Of a stretch of DNA of 64,000 nucleotides, positions 1-7,806 are shown one piece after another. Both the position numbers and the translations under genes were made by a program. Position 1 is the first letter of the stretch; each line of letters starts with the position of its first letter. The DNA is from Streptomyces sp. NL15-2K (GTDB lineage: Bacteria > Actinomycetota > Actinomycetes > Streptomycetales > Streptomycetaceae): positions 3,887,501 through 3,951,500 of the forward strand of contig NZ_CP130630.1 in NCBI RefSeq assembly GCF_030551255.1, in the 5' to 3' direction. The notes beneath the pieces were generated by a model, which saw only the letters and a list, made by a program, of their open reading frames with translations, did no database searches and had not been told where the DNA came from.

Positions 1-944
1 GCGCTGCGCGGGCGACGACGGACGTGTCGGACGCCTCGATGCCGTTCCTGGACCCGCGCACGAGGACGTACGACAACGGGGTCGTGGAGCTGCTGGGTCT
101 GACCCACCGGCGCGGGCTGCTCGCCCCGGTCAGCGACCCGATCGCGACCTCGCGGACGCGGGGCGAGGGCCTGCCGTCCGGTGTCCGGATCGCGAACGGG
201 CCGTACGACCTCCCCGCCTGCGCACTCGGCGCCGGAGTCACCGCCCCCGGCGACGGCCTGCTCATCGTCGGCACCTGCCTGGCCGCACTGGTCGCGACCA
301 CCGACCTGGACCTGACCGGGGAACCCGCCGGCCTGTACATCTCCACCGACCGCCCCGGCCACCGTCTGCGCGCCATGCCCGCGATGGTCGGCACGGCCGC
401 GCTGGACTGGGTGCTGTCGACTACGGGCGTGCGTCACGAGGAGGTGGACGGGCTGCTGGCGTCGACCCCGCCCGGCGCGCACGGGGTGCGGGTCCTGCCG
501 TACTTCGCGCCCTCCGGCGAGCGCGCCCCCTTCGTGGAGCCGCGCCTGCGCGCCGAACTCACCGGCGTTTCCCTGGAGTCGACCCGCGCCGACCTGGTGC
601 GGGCGGTGTGCGAGGGCATCGGCTACGCGGCCCGGCACTGCCTGGAGGCGGCCGGACTGACGGGCTCGCTGGCCGTGTGCGGCGGCGGCACCCGCAGCCC
701 CGCGTGGATGCGGCTGCTGGCCGACGTCCTGGGCCGGCCCCTGCGGGTCGTCGAGGGTGAGGTGGGTGCGCGGGGCGCGGTGCTGGCGGCGGCCGAGCGG
801 TACGGCGTGGCGCTGGACACGGCCGTGTGGACCCGCCCCACGGCGATCGTCGAGCCGGACCCGGGCCGGGCCGCGTACTACGCGGAGGGATACCAGGAGC
901 ACCTGGCCCGGCTGACGGAGGCCAGGAGCCGGGCGCGTACGTGA
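1..944 (+). CDS. FGGY-family carbohydrate kinase, C-terminal part (5' end outside window)
   Basis: The reading frame is open from the left edge, so the true start lies upstream; the GTG at 24 is internal. About 310 residues of the C-terminal half of an FGGY (xylulokinase-like) kinase are present. The second-domain signatures are visible: an APSGERAPF segment and the CGGGTRSPAW stretch near the end, which in this family contributes to the adenosine pocket. The family phosphorylates pentoses, hexoses or polyols with ATP in the cytoplasm. The substrate cannot be inferred because the N-terminal sugar-binding half and the upstream neighbours are missing. The start of the visible part (TDVSDAS) fits the family's conserved catalytic-domain boundary. 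Confidence 0.85.
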   Translation, partial: AARATTDVSDASMPFLDPRTRTYDNGVVELLGLTHRRGLLAPVSDPIATSRTRGEGLPSGVRIANGPYDLPACALGAGVTAPGDGLLIVGTCLAALVATTDLDLTGEPAGLYISTDRPGHRLRAMPAMVGTAALDWVLSTTGVRHEEVDGLLASTPPGAHGVRVLPYFAPSGERAPFVEPRLRAELTGVSLESTRADLVRAVCEGIGYAARHCLEAAGLTGSLAVCGGGTRSPAWMRLLADVLGRPLRVVEGEVGARGAVLAAAERYGVALDTAVWTRPTAIVEPDPGRAAYYAEGYQEHLARLTEARSRART

Positions 945-946
945 CC

Positions 947-991
947 GGCCACGGGCCCGTACGTGCGTGAATGGCCACGGGCCCGTACGTG
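947..991. repeat. 19-bp direct repeat carrying a 10-bp palindrome, two copies
   Basis: The 19-bp sequence GGCCACGGGCCCGTACGTG occurs at 947-965 and again at 973-991. Each copy contains the palindrome ACGGGCCCGT (951-960 and 977-986), so the two copies can also pair with each other as a 10-bp stem. It lies directly after the kinase stop codon. It may act as a transcript-end hairpin, although no T-run follows, or as a tandem binding site. Confidence 0.5.
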
Positions 992-1113
992 AGCAGCCGT
1001 ATTCCGATCGATTCCCGGGGCGCGTCCGCGCAGTACGCGCTGTACTACCGACCGGGAGTCGACGCGGTGGTGGCCGGCTTCCCGGATCTGGCGGTGACTG
1101 CGAGGAGGGCTTG

Positions 1114-1350
1114 ATGGCGACGACGCGCACACTGGACTGCCCGAACTGCCGCGGCATGCAGGTGTTCCGGCTTCTCAACGACGAGGAGAAGGCCGCGATC
1201 CGTGCGCAGAAGGGAGACCGCCACCAGGTGGACAACCTGTGGCGCTGCACCGCCAAGGGCTGCCTGACGTACTACCGCCATCTGAACAAGGGCGACCGCG
1301 ACCTCCTCCCCGAGAGGTTCCGCGAGGAGGAGGGCGCCGCCGCCGAGTGA
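1114..1350 (+). CDS. Small zinc-ribbon-like protein (78 aa), function unknown
   Basis: The ATG at 1114 follows a good Shine-Dalgarno sequence (GAGGAGG). The product starts MATTRTLDCPNC. It has a CPNC pair at the N-terminus and a C-x4-C pair (CTAKGC) near residue 50, the layout of a small treble-clef or zinc-ribbon protein. The C-terminus is charged. Longer versions of the frame begin upstream but lack a comparable ribosome site. The type occurs widely in Streptomyces as a conserved hypothetical protein. Zinc binding is an inference from the cysteine spacing, and no partner is suggested by the neighbours. Confidence 0.7.
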   Translation: MATTRTLDCPNCRGMQVFRLLNDEEKAAIRAQKGDRHQVDNLWRCTAKGCLTYYRHLNKGDRDLLPERFREEEGAAAE

Positions 1351-1357
1351 GTCCGTC

Positions 1358-2020
1358 CTACAGGTTGCTGAAGTCCGGCCCCTTGGTGCGGGTGCGCTTG
1401 ATCTCGTAGAAGCCGGGGACCGAGGCCACGGCGAGGGTGCCGTCCCAGAGGCGGGCGGCCTCCTCGCCCTTGGGCGCGGGGGTGACGACCGGGCCGAAGA
1501 ACGCGATCTGCTCGCCGTCGGAGCCGGGCACGGCGATGACCGGGGTGCCGACGTCCTGGCCGACCTTGTCGATGCCCTCCTTGTGGGAGGCGCGCAGCTC
1601 GGCGTCGAACTCGAAGTCCTCCTGGTCGGCGTACTCGATCAGCTCGGCGGGCAGGCCGGCGTCGTCGAGCGCGGCCGCTATGGCCTCGACGGTCGGGCCC
1701 TCGCCCTGGTTGTGGAAGCGGGTGCCGAGGGCGGTGTAGAGGGGGCCGAGGACGTCGGCGCCGTGCTTCTGCCAGGCGGCGGTCGCCACCCGCACCGGCT
1801 TCCAGGCGTGGGTGGCGAGCATCTCCCGGTACTCCTCGGGCAGCTCGTCGATCTTGTCCTCGTTCAGCACCGCGAGGCTCATGATGTGCCAGCGCACCTC
1901 GATGTCGCGGACCTTCTCCACCTCCAGGACCCACCGGGAGGTCATCCAGGCCCAGGGACACAGCGGGTCGAACCAGAAGTCGACGGGGGTCTTGCCGGAG
2001 GTGTTCGGGGTCTCGGACAT
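1358..2020 (-). CDS. DsbA-family protein similar to mycothiol-dependent nitroreductase (Rv2466c type), CPWA motif
   Basis: The protein has 220 residues and starts MSETPNTSG at the ATG at 2020 behind GAGGAG. The order of motifs (DFWFDPLCPWAW, RWHIMSLAVLNE, LGTRFHNQG, VGTPVIAV, EIKRTRTKGP) matches the actinobacterial DsbA-like family that includes Mycobacterium Rv2466c, a mycothiol-dependent reductase. As I recall, Rv2466c has CPWC; here the second cysteine is alanine, leaving CPWA. A single active-site cysteine would imply a mixed-disulfide (monothiol) mechanism with mycothiol. The gene is divergent from pepN, with 136 bp between the two starts. The cytoplasmic location follows from the lack of a signal peptide. 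Confidence 0.85.
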   Translation of the reverse strand: MSETPNTSGKTPVDFWFDPLCPWAWMTSRWVLEVEKVRDIEVRWHIMSLAVLNEDKIDELPEEYREMLATHAWKPVRVATAAWQKHGADVLGPLYTALGTRFHNQGEGPTVEAIAAALDDAGLPAELIEYADQEDFEFDAELRASHKEGIDKVGQDVGTPVIAVPGSDGEQIAFFGPVVTPAPKGEEAARLWDGTLAVASVPGFYEIKRTRTKGPDFSNL

Positions 2021-2156
2021 GAGTCTCCTCGAAAAAGTGAGTTTCACCAGGCAACACCGACGCCTGCCCGACCCATTCCCGACTGCCCGGTGTCAGGGGC
2101 ACATGGCAGGATCAGCCCTGTCCACATGCTGAACATCACTCGAGGGAGTACCGCCC

Positions 2157-4748
2157 GTGCCCGGTGAGAATCTGTCCCGCGACGAGGCCCGGGAGCGGGC
2201 CGCACTGCTGTCCGTCGACGGCTACGACGTGTCCCTCGACCTGCGCTCGGCGATCGGTGACGGGGCCGGGAACGGTGCCGGGGACGGTGCGCGGACCTTC
2301 CGGTCCGTGACCACGATCCGCTTCCGCTGCGCCGAGCCGGGCGCGACGAGCTTCGCGGACCTGATCGCACCGGGCGTCACCGCCGTCTCGCTCAACGGCA
2401 GGGATCTCGATCCCGGCGAGGTCTTCGACGGCTCCCGGATCGCCCTGGAGGACCTCGCCGCCGACAACGAACTGGTCGTCGACGCCCAGTGCGCCTACTC
2501 CCGCACCGGCGAGGGCCTGCACCGCTTCGTCGACCCGGAGGACGGCGAGGTGTACCTGTACACGCAGTACGAGCCGGCCGACTCGCGCCGCGTGTTCGCG
2601 AACTTCGAGCAGCCGGACCTCAAGGCGCCGTTCCGCTTCGAGGTGCGGGCACCGGAGGGGTGGAGTGTGTGGAGCAACGGCGCCGGTGAACTGACGGACG
2701 GCGTGTGGCGTTTCGCGGAGACGAAGCCGATCTCGACGTACATCACGTGCGTGGTGGCGGGCCCGTACCACTACGTGACGGACACGTACTCCCGCGATCT
2801 GGGTGACGGCACGACTCTCGACATCCCCCTCGGCGCCCTGTGCCGCAAGGGCCTCGCGCCCCACTTCGACTCCGACGACGTGTTCCTGGTGACCAAGCAG
2901 GGCCTGGACTTCTTCCACGAGCACTTCGACTACCCGTACCCCTTCGGGAAGTACGACCAGGCGTTCGTGCCCGAGTACAACCTCGGCGCGATGGAGAACC
3001 CGGGTCTGGTGACCTTCCGGGAGGAGTTCATCTTCCGGGGGAAGGTCACGCAGGCGTCGTACGAGGGCCGGGCGAACGTCGTCCTGCACGAGATGGCGCA
3101 CATGTGGTTCGGCGACCTGGTCACCATGGAGTGGTGGGACGACCTGTGGCTGAAGGAGTCCTTCGCCGACTTCATGGGCGCCTTCGCCCTGGTGGGCGCC
3201 ACCCGCTTCGAGAACGGCTGGATCACCTTCGCCAACCGCCGCAAGGCCTGGGCGTACCGCGCCGACCAGCTCCCCTCCACCCACCCGATCACGGCCGACA
3301 TCCGTGACCTCCAGGACGCCAAGCTGAACTTCGACGGCATCACGTACGCCAAGGGAGCCAGCGTCCTGAAGCAGTTGGTGGCGTACGTCGGCCAGGACGC
3401 GTTCCTGGAGGGCGCGCGGCGCTACTTCAAGCGGCACGCGTACGGCAACACGCGCCTGGGCGACCTGCTGTCGGTGCTGGAGGAGACCAGTGGGCGGGAC
3501 ATGGGCGTGTGGGCGCGTTCCTGGCTCCAGACAGCCGGCGTGAACGCGTTGACTCCGCAGGTGCTGTTGAGCGCGCAGGGCCGGGTGGACGAGCTGGCGG
3601 TGGTGCAGGAGGCCGCCGAGACCCACCCCGAGCTGCGGCCGCACCGGGTGGCGGTGGGGCTGTACCGGCGAGCCGATGGCGGTGCCCTGGAGCGGTACGC
3701 GCGAGCCGAGGTGGACGTCGAGGGCGCGCGTACGGTCGTGGCGGAGCCGGCCGGTTCTGAGGCGCCCGAGCTGGTGCTGGTCAACGACGACGATCTGACG
3801 TACTGCAAGATCCGCTTCGACGCGACCTCGCTGGAGACGCTGAAGGACGGGCTGGGCGACCTCACCGACCCCCTGGCCCGCGCCCTTTGCTGGTCGGCGC
3901 TGTGGAACATGACGCGGGACGCGCTGCTGCCCGCGCGGGACTTCGTGGACCTGGTGCTGCGGTTCGCCGGCCGGGAGTCGCAGATCGGCGTGCTGCAGAT
4001 GCTGCACGCGTGGGCCGAGTCGGCGCTGGTGAACTACGCGGCACCTCAGTGGCGCGAGCGAGGCGGTGCACTGCTCTCCGCGTGCGCCGAGCGCGAGCTG
4101 TACGGCGCCGAGCCGGGCAGCGAGCAGCAGTTGGCGTGGGCGCGTTTCTACGCCCGGACGGCGGAGGCCCCGGGCGCCTTCGAGACGCTGCGGGGCCTGC
4201 TGGACGGCACGTCGGCCATCGAGGGACTGGAGGTCGACCAGGAGCTGCGGTGGGCGTTCCTGGAGCCGCTGGTCGTGCACGGGTACGCCGACGAGAAGGC
4301 ACTGGCCGCGGAACTGGCCCGCGACGACACCGCGTCCGGCAAGCGCCACCAGGTCCGCTGCCTCGCCGCCCGGCCGTCGGCGGCGGTCAAGGCGCAGGCC
4401 TGGGCACAGGTGGTGGAGTCGGACGCGCTGTCCAACGCCCTGGTCGAGGCGACCATCGCGGGCTTCGACCGGCCCTCGCAGCGGGAGCTGCTCGCGCCGT
4501 ACGCGGAGAAGTACTTCGCCGCGATCGAGCGGGTGTGGCAGGAGCGGTCGATCCAGATCGCGATGCACATCGTCTCCGGGCTGTTCCCGTCGCTCCAGCA
4601 GTCGCAGGAGACGCTGGACGCGACGGACGCGTGGCTCGCGGCCCACGAGGACGCGGCACCGGCGCTGCGGAGGCTGGTGCTGGAGGCGCGGGACGACCTG
4701 GCGCGGGGGCTGCGGGGGCAGGCGTGTGACGCGAGGGCGGCCGGGTGA
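2157..4748 (+). CDS. pepN: Aminopeptidase N, M1 family (first paralogue in this window)
   Basis: This 863-residue protein starts at GTG 2157 with GAGGGAG 9 nt upstream. It is a full-length M1 zinc aminopeptidase that removes N-terminal residues from peptides in the cytoplasm. The substrate-binding GAMEN motif is at residues 277-281. The zinc motif is HEMAH at 311-315, with the third ligand E334 in the order HEXXH-x18-E. The final zinc motif reads LKES and the GAMEN is followed by PG, whereas the second paralogue (20718-23294) has the more usual LNES and AG. An ERAP1-like helical domain fills the C-terminal half. Both paralogues share the start MPG-NL-R-EA and a similar upstream box. Confidence 0.95.
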   Translation: MPGENLSRDEARERAALLSVDGYDVSLDLRSAIGDGAGNGAGDGARTFRSVTTIRFRCAEPGATSFADLIAPGVTAVSLNGRDLDPGEVFDGSRIALEDLAADNELVVDAQCAYSRTGEGLHRFVDPEDGEVYLYTQYEPADSRRVFANFEQPDLKAPFRFEVRAPEGWSVWSNGAGELTDGVWRFAETKPISTYITCVVAGPYHYVTDTYSRDLGDGTTLDIPLGALCRKGLAPHFDSDDVFLVTKQGLDFFHEHFDYPYPFGKYDQAFVPEYNLGAMENPGLVTFREEFIFRGKVTQASYEGRANVVLHEMAHMWFGDLVTMEWWDDLWLKESFADFMGAFALVGATRFENGWITFANRRKAWAYRADQLPSTHPITADIRDLQDAKLNFDGITYAKGASVLKQLVAYVGQDAFLEGARRYFKRHAYGNTRLGDLLSVLEETSGRDMGVWARSWLQTAGVNALTPQVLLSAQGRVDELAVVQEAAETHPELRPHRVAVGLYRRADGGALERYARAEVDVEGARTVVAEPAGSEAPELVLVNDDDLTYCKIRFDATSLETLKDGLGDLTDPLARALCWSALWNMTRDALLPARDFVDLVLRFAGRESQIGVLQMLHAWAESALVNYAAPQWRERGGALLSACAERELYGAEPGSEQQLAWARFYARTAEAPGAFETLRGLLDGTSAIEGLEVDQELRWAFLEPLVVHGYADEKALAAELARDDTASGKRHQVRCLAARPSAAVKAQAWAQVVESDALSNALVEATIAGFDRPSQRELLAPYAEKYFAAIERVWQERSIQIAMHIVSGLFPSLQQSQETLDATDAWLAAHEDAAPALRRLVLEARDDLARGLRGQACDARAAG

Positions 4749-4866
4749 GGTTGTGGTGAGACCTGATGCCGAGCTCTGGCCTGATGCGAGCTTTGACCTG
4801 CCGCCGAGCTTTGGCCTGAGATTCGGCGTCCGGTAGCCGTTACGGAATTCAGGCAATAGTCGCCGT

Positions 4867-4902
4867 AACCCCTGGTCCACACCCGAACGGACCAGGGGTT
4901 TT
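4867..4902 (+). terminator. Intrinsic terminator after pepN
   Basis: A perfect 12-bp stem (AACCCCTGGTCC at 4867-4878 paired with GGACCAGGGGTT at 4889-4900) surrounds a 10-nt loop and runs into TTTT then TCC. The preceding 118 bp after the pepN stop hold no gene, only three imperfect copies of a GAGCTTTGGCCTG-like phrase. Confidence 0.8.
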
Positions 4903-5014
4903 CCGCGCCTATTCGGCATCCGAACATGCGTCCTTTAGTGCTGGCTTGTCCGGATTTTCCGACGGCCGTGTAACAGCGGTTCAAGGCCGGATCGACTGCG
5001 GGAACCTCCGGGTC

Positions 5015-6073
5015 ATGAACCACAACACCCCGCTCCCCCCGCTTTCCCCCCGCCCCCTCCGGCACCTCTCCGAGGGGCACCGCGGCGTAGTCACGGCCGC
5101 ACAGCTGCGCGCGCACGGCGTCACGGCCGCCGACACCAACGAGCAGTGCCGCCCCGGCGGCCCCTGGCAGCAGATCCTCCCCGGCGTCTTCCTCCTCCAC
5201 TCCGGCCCGCCGACCAGCGAGGAGCGACTGCACGCGGTGCTGATGTACGCGGCACGGCAGCAGACCACGTCGGTCCCGGCCCAGCCCGGCGCGGAGGAAC
5301 CGCACCGGCCGGTGTACACGGAGGCGGTGATCACGGGCATGACCGCGCTCACGCTGCACGGCTTCTCCTCGACTCCCCCGCCGACCTCCCTGGACACGAT
5401 CGACGTCCTGGTCCCCCGCCTGCGCCGGCTGCGCTCGACGGGCTGCGCCCGCATCGTCCGTACGGCGGCCCTGCCGGCCCCGCAGCATGTCACCGGCGTC
5501 CCGGTCGCCCCGGTGCCGCGCGCCCTGGCCGACGCGGTGGCCGAACTGGCGGACGCGGGCGCCGTACGCCGCCTGCTGACGGAGGCGGTGCGCGGCGGCC
5601 ACTGCGAACCCTCCGCCGTCGTACGGGAGCTGAACCGGGCGAAGCTGCTGAGCCGGCCGCATGTGGTGGACGCGGTGGACTCCCTGCTGGCCGAGGGACG
5701 GGCGATCGCGGAGGACGGTCTGTACCGGATGGTCCGGGAGTACGGCCTGCCGGACCCGGTCTGGAACGTGGACCTGAGGCTCCCCGGCGGGCCCCACCTC
5801 GGCGGCCTGGACGCGTACTGGCCGGAGCAGGCGGTCGCGGTGGAGCTGGACACCCGCGCCCCCCGCCAAGGCCATCGGCAGGAGGACGACGCCCTGTGGT
5901 CCGAGTACGCCCGCAAGCGCGAGCACTTGGAGCGGCTGGGCATCACGGTCGTCCACATCACACCGAAGAAGCTGCGGGAGGCGCTTGAGCAGCAGGCGAC
6001 GGTGGTCCGTACGGCACTGATGGCGGCCGGCGACCGTGAACCGGCCGCGTATGTCGTGGTGCTGCCCCGGTAG
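5015..6073 (+). CDS. AbiEi-like winged-helix protein with C-terminal PD-(D/E)XK-like domain
   Basis: The predicted start is ATG 5015 (MNHNTPLPPL), giving 352 residues; an in-frame start at 4946 is possible but would run through the promoter region. The N-terminal segment (HRGVVTAAQLRAHGVTAADT, then PGVFLLHSG) resembles the winged-helix domain of AbiEi-type antitoxins. The C-terminal part (DAYWPEQAVAVELDTR followed by ITVVHITPKKL) looks like a DUF559/Vsr-type nuclease fold with its acidic and lysine positions. Actinobacteria carry many such stand-alone proteins without an adjacent AbiEii toxin, and none is seen here. A role in DNA binding or cleavage is inferred only. Confidence 0.7.
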   Translation: MNHNTPLPPLSPRPLRHLSEGHRGVVTAAQLRAHGVTAADTNEQCRPGGPWQQILPGVFLLHSGPPTSEERLHAVLMYAARQQTTSVPAQPGAEEPHRPVYTEAVITGMTALTLHGFSSTPPPTSLDTIDVLVPRLRRLRSTGCARIVRTAALPAPQHVTGVPVAPVPRALADAVAELADAGAVRRLLTEAVRGGHCEPSAVVRELNRAKLLSRPHVVDAVDSLLAEGRAIAEDGLYRMVREYGLPDPVWNVDLRLPGGPHLGGLDAYWPEQAVAVELDTRAPRQGHRQEDDALWSEYARKREHLERLGITVVHITPKKLREALEQQATVVRTALMAAGDREPAAYVVVLPR

Positions 6074-6207
6074 TGACGTACCGGGGCCGGCATCAGGAGG
6101 GGAGAGGAGGGGCCGCCGGACGCGAACCGGGGCCCCTCCTCGCATGTGCGACGGGGCGTGGCGGTCCCCGTTGCCCGGAGTGCCCCGGCCTCCGCCGGCC
6201 AGGCGCG

Positions 6208-6654
6208 TCAGTCAGGGAACTGGTAGTCGGTGACGATGCGGCCGTCCCGGTCGAGGAGCAGGATGTCGAGCCCGCCCCCCGCATCCACCCCGTCGGCGGT
6301 GCGTACCGCGCGCCAGGTGAGTTTGACCGCGTCGCGGAGGCGTACCGGGGTGCCGCCCAGCGCGAAGGTGAGTTCGCCGGTGGCGACGAAGTCCTCGTAG
6401 GCACGGGTGACACGGGTTTCGATCGCCTCGTGACCGTGGGCTTCGAGGGCCGGGGAGCCGAAGCCCAGACCGGCGGCGGCCTTCCTGATCTCCTCGGACG
6501 GGTGCAGGACATGGGCGCCGTCCGCCGCCCACAGGCTCCGGACGGCCGTGCGGCGGGCAACGGGGTCCGGCTCGTTCCAGAGCGTCACGTAAGTCTCGGC
6601 CAGTTCGTGCAGTGCGTTGTCCGTCATGGCAGGAGCATGCGCGGCGGAGGGCAT
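6208..6654 (-). CDS. NTF2/SnoaL-like small protein
   Basis: The product has up to 148 residues of the nuclear-transport-factor-2 fold: an N-terminal helix pair (LAETYVTLWNEPD), a buried-pocket region and the C-terminal strand GGLDILLLDRDGRIVTDYQF. Such proteins are small-molecule binding domains or isomerase/hydratase-like enzymes; the ligand is unknown. The ATG at 6654 has AGAGGG 10 nt upstream. ATG 6627 (MTDNALHEL) would fit the fold better but has no visible ribosome site. It is divergent from the XRE regulator at 6702, which is probably its controller. An inverted repeat sits over the ribosome site. Confidence 0.8.
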   Translation of the reverse strand: MPSAAHAPAMTDNALHELAETYVTLWNEPDPVARRTAVRSLWAADGAHVLHPSEEIRKAAAGLGFGSPALEAHGHEAIETRVTRAYEDFVATGELTFALGGTPVRLRDAVKLTWRAVRTADGVDAGGGLDILLLDRDGRIVTDYQFPD

Positions 6655-6661
6655 GGGGCCA

Positions 6662-6677
6662 ATTCCCTCTGGGGAAT
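6662..6677. promoter_or_regulatory. Candidate operator between NTF2-like gene and XRE regulator
   Basis: A perfect 6-bp inverted repeat, ATTCCC-TCTG-GGGAAT, lies in the short gap between the divergent genes and covers the ribosome site of the minus-strand gene. Its place suggests binding by the XRE protein encoded at 6702. That is inference from position and symmetry. Confidence 0.4.
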
Positions 6678-6701
6678 CGCCACGGCCCGGACAATGGGGC
6701 C

Positions 6702-7481
6702 ATGACCTTCGGGGAGACCCTGCGCGGGTACCGGCAGCGGCGCAGGCTGAGCCAGCTGGATCTGGCCCTGCGGGCGAACACGACGCAGCGCCACCTGAGC
6801 TTCGTCGAGAGCGGCCGCTCGACGCCGGGACGGGACCTCGTCGTACGGCTCGCCACGTCGCTGGACCTCCCCCTGCGGGAGCAGAACGGCCTGCTGCTCG
6901 CCGCGGGATTCGCCCCTCTCGTGTCCGACAGTGGCCCGGACGGGCCGGAGTTGAGCGCCGTACGTCAGGCGCTGCAGGAGGTTCTCGACGGGCACCGGCC
7001 CTATCCGGCGTTCGTCATGAACCGTCACGGAGACGTGCTCGCGGTCAACGACGCGATGGGGGTCATGACCGAGGGCGCCGCGCCGGAGCTGTGCCAAGGC
7101 CGATGGAACGCCTACCGAATGGGATTGCATCCGCAGGGAATGGCGCCCCGGGTGCGCAATCTCGCCCACTGGTCACGCCACATTCTCGGGAACCTGCGCG
7201 CGGAACTCACCCGCAACCCCGACGACCGTCTCGCCGCCCTCGTCACCGAACTCGAGGGCTACGCGCCGCCCGCCGCGGACGTACCCCATCTGGGCTTCGC
7301 GGTGCCCCTCGAACTCGCCTCTCGCCAGGGCGATCTCAGGCTCCTCGCCATGATCGCGACCTTCACCACCGCCCACGACGCCGCCGTCACCGACCTCAAG
7401 CTGGAGACGTTCCTCCCCGCCGACCCGAACACGGCGACCAGACTTCGCGCCGCGCAGCCGGACCGGACGCTCATCCAGTGA
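6702..7481 (+). CDS. XRE-family regulator with MmyB-like ligand-binding domain
   Basis: The 259-residue protein starts MTFGETLRGYRQRRRLSQ. Residues 5-62 form a Cro/C1 helix-turn-helix (LSQLDLALRANTTQRHLSFVE). The remainder matches the MmyB-type ligand-binding region (PAFVMNRHGDVLAVNDAM, GLHPQGMAPRVRNLAHW). Regulators of this type commonly control a divergently transcribed enzyme gene, here the NTF2-like gene. The stop codon at 7479-7481 coincides with the first base of a small inverted-repeat element, so the element lies immediately at the 3' end of the gene. Confidence 0.88.
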   Translation: MTFGETLRGYRQRRRLSQLDLALRANTTQRHLSFVESGRSTPGRDLVVRLATSLDLPLREQNGLLLAAGFAPLVSDSGPDGPELSAVRQALQEVLDGHRPYPAFVMNRHGDVLAVNDAMGVMTEGAAPELCQGRWNAYRMGLHPQGMAPRVRNLAHWSRHILGNLRAELTRNPDDRLAALVTELEGYAPPAADVPHLGFAVPLELASRQGDLRLLAMIATFTTAHDAAVTDLKLETFLPADPNTATRLRAAQPDRTLIQ

Positions 7482-7556
7482 TTGGCAGATGTGTTCCACC
7501 GGCACGGCCACGTGACCTGCGGTTTTCCCTCGCAGGGGTGGAACGGATCCGCCAAT
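7481..7556. mobile_element. 76-bp MITE-like inverted-repeat element, copy A
   Basis: The 20-bp ends ATTGGCAGATGTGTTCCACC (7481-7500) and the reverse complement of 7537-7556 agree at 17 of 20 positions. A related element with the same ends lies at 39610-39707. Their interiors also align in one orientation around GGTCACG and CCG. The element is too short to encode a protein. It follows the XRE stop and cuts off the 3' end of the NmrA-like relic. A mobile origin is inferred from two dispersed copies; no flanking target duplication is obvious. Confidence 0.65.
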
Positions 7557-7802
7557 TTCCCCCTTCGGCTCGCCCAGGGCCGCCAGCGTGCCCTCGGCCA
7601 CCGGCGGCGACATGAATCGCGTCATCTGCTCTCGGGCCTCCTCACGGGTCTGCTCCACGAAGTGGACCCGCTCCCCCAGCGCCTCGGCGATCGCTGCCGC
7701 ACGCTCGCGCGGAGTGGTCGCCGCCGGGCCGGTCAGGGTGTAGGTCGCGCCGTCGTGACCGTCCTCGCGCAGGACGGCTGCGCCGACCGCCGTGCGTGAG
7801 CA
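7557..7802 (-). pseudogene. Remnant of NmrA-like NAD(P)H-binding protein
   Basis: Reading leftwards from about 7802, the frame gives GAAVLREDGHDGATYTLTGP and then RAAAIAEALGERVHFVEQTR and a C-terminal helix ending SPPVAEGTLAALGEP. This is the late part of NmrA/SDR-type proteins, after the Rossmann domain. The N-terminal two thirds are missing: the next gene's stop lies at 7807. The last residues are replaced by the inverted-repeat element at 7481-7556. The fragment has no start of its own that would make a functional protein, so it is called a pseudogene. Confidence 0.7.
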
Positions 7803-7806
7803 GGTT

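Noticed and set aside
2136..4919. 927-codon minus-strand frame opposite the first pepN
   Set aside because: No domain, no ribosome site, and it crosses the terminator at 4867; the plus strand encodes a textbook M1 peptidase.
5015..6073. AbiE toxin-antitoxin pair
   Set aside because: Only an AbiEi-like domain is present; no AbiEii nucleotidyltransferase is adjacent on either side.
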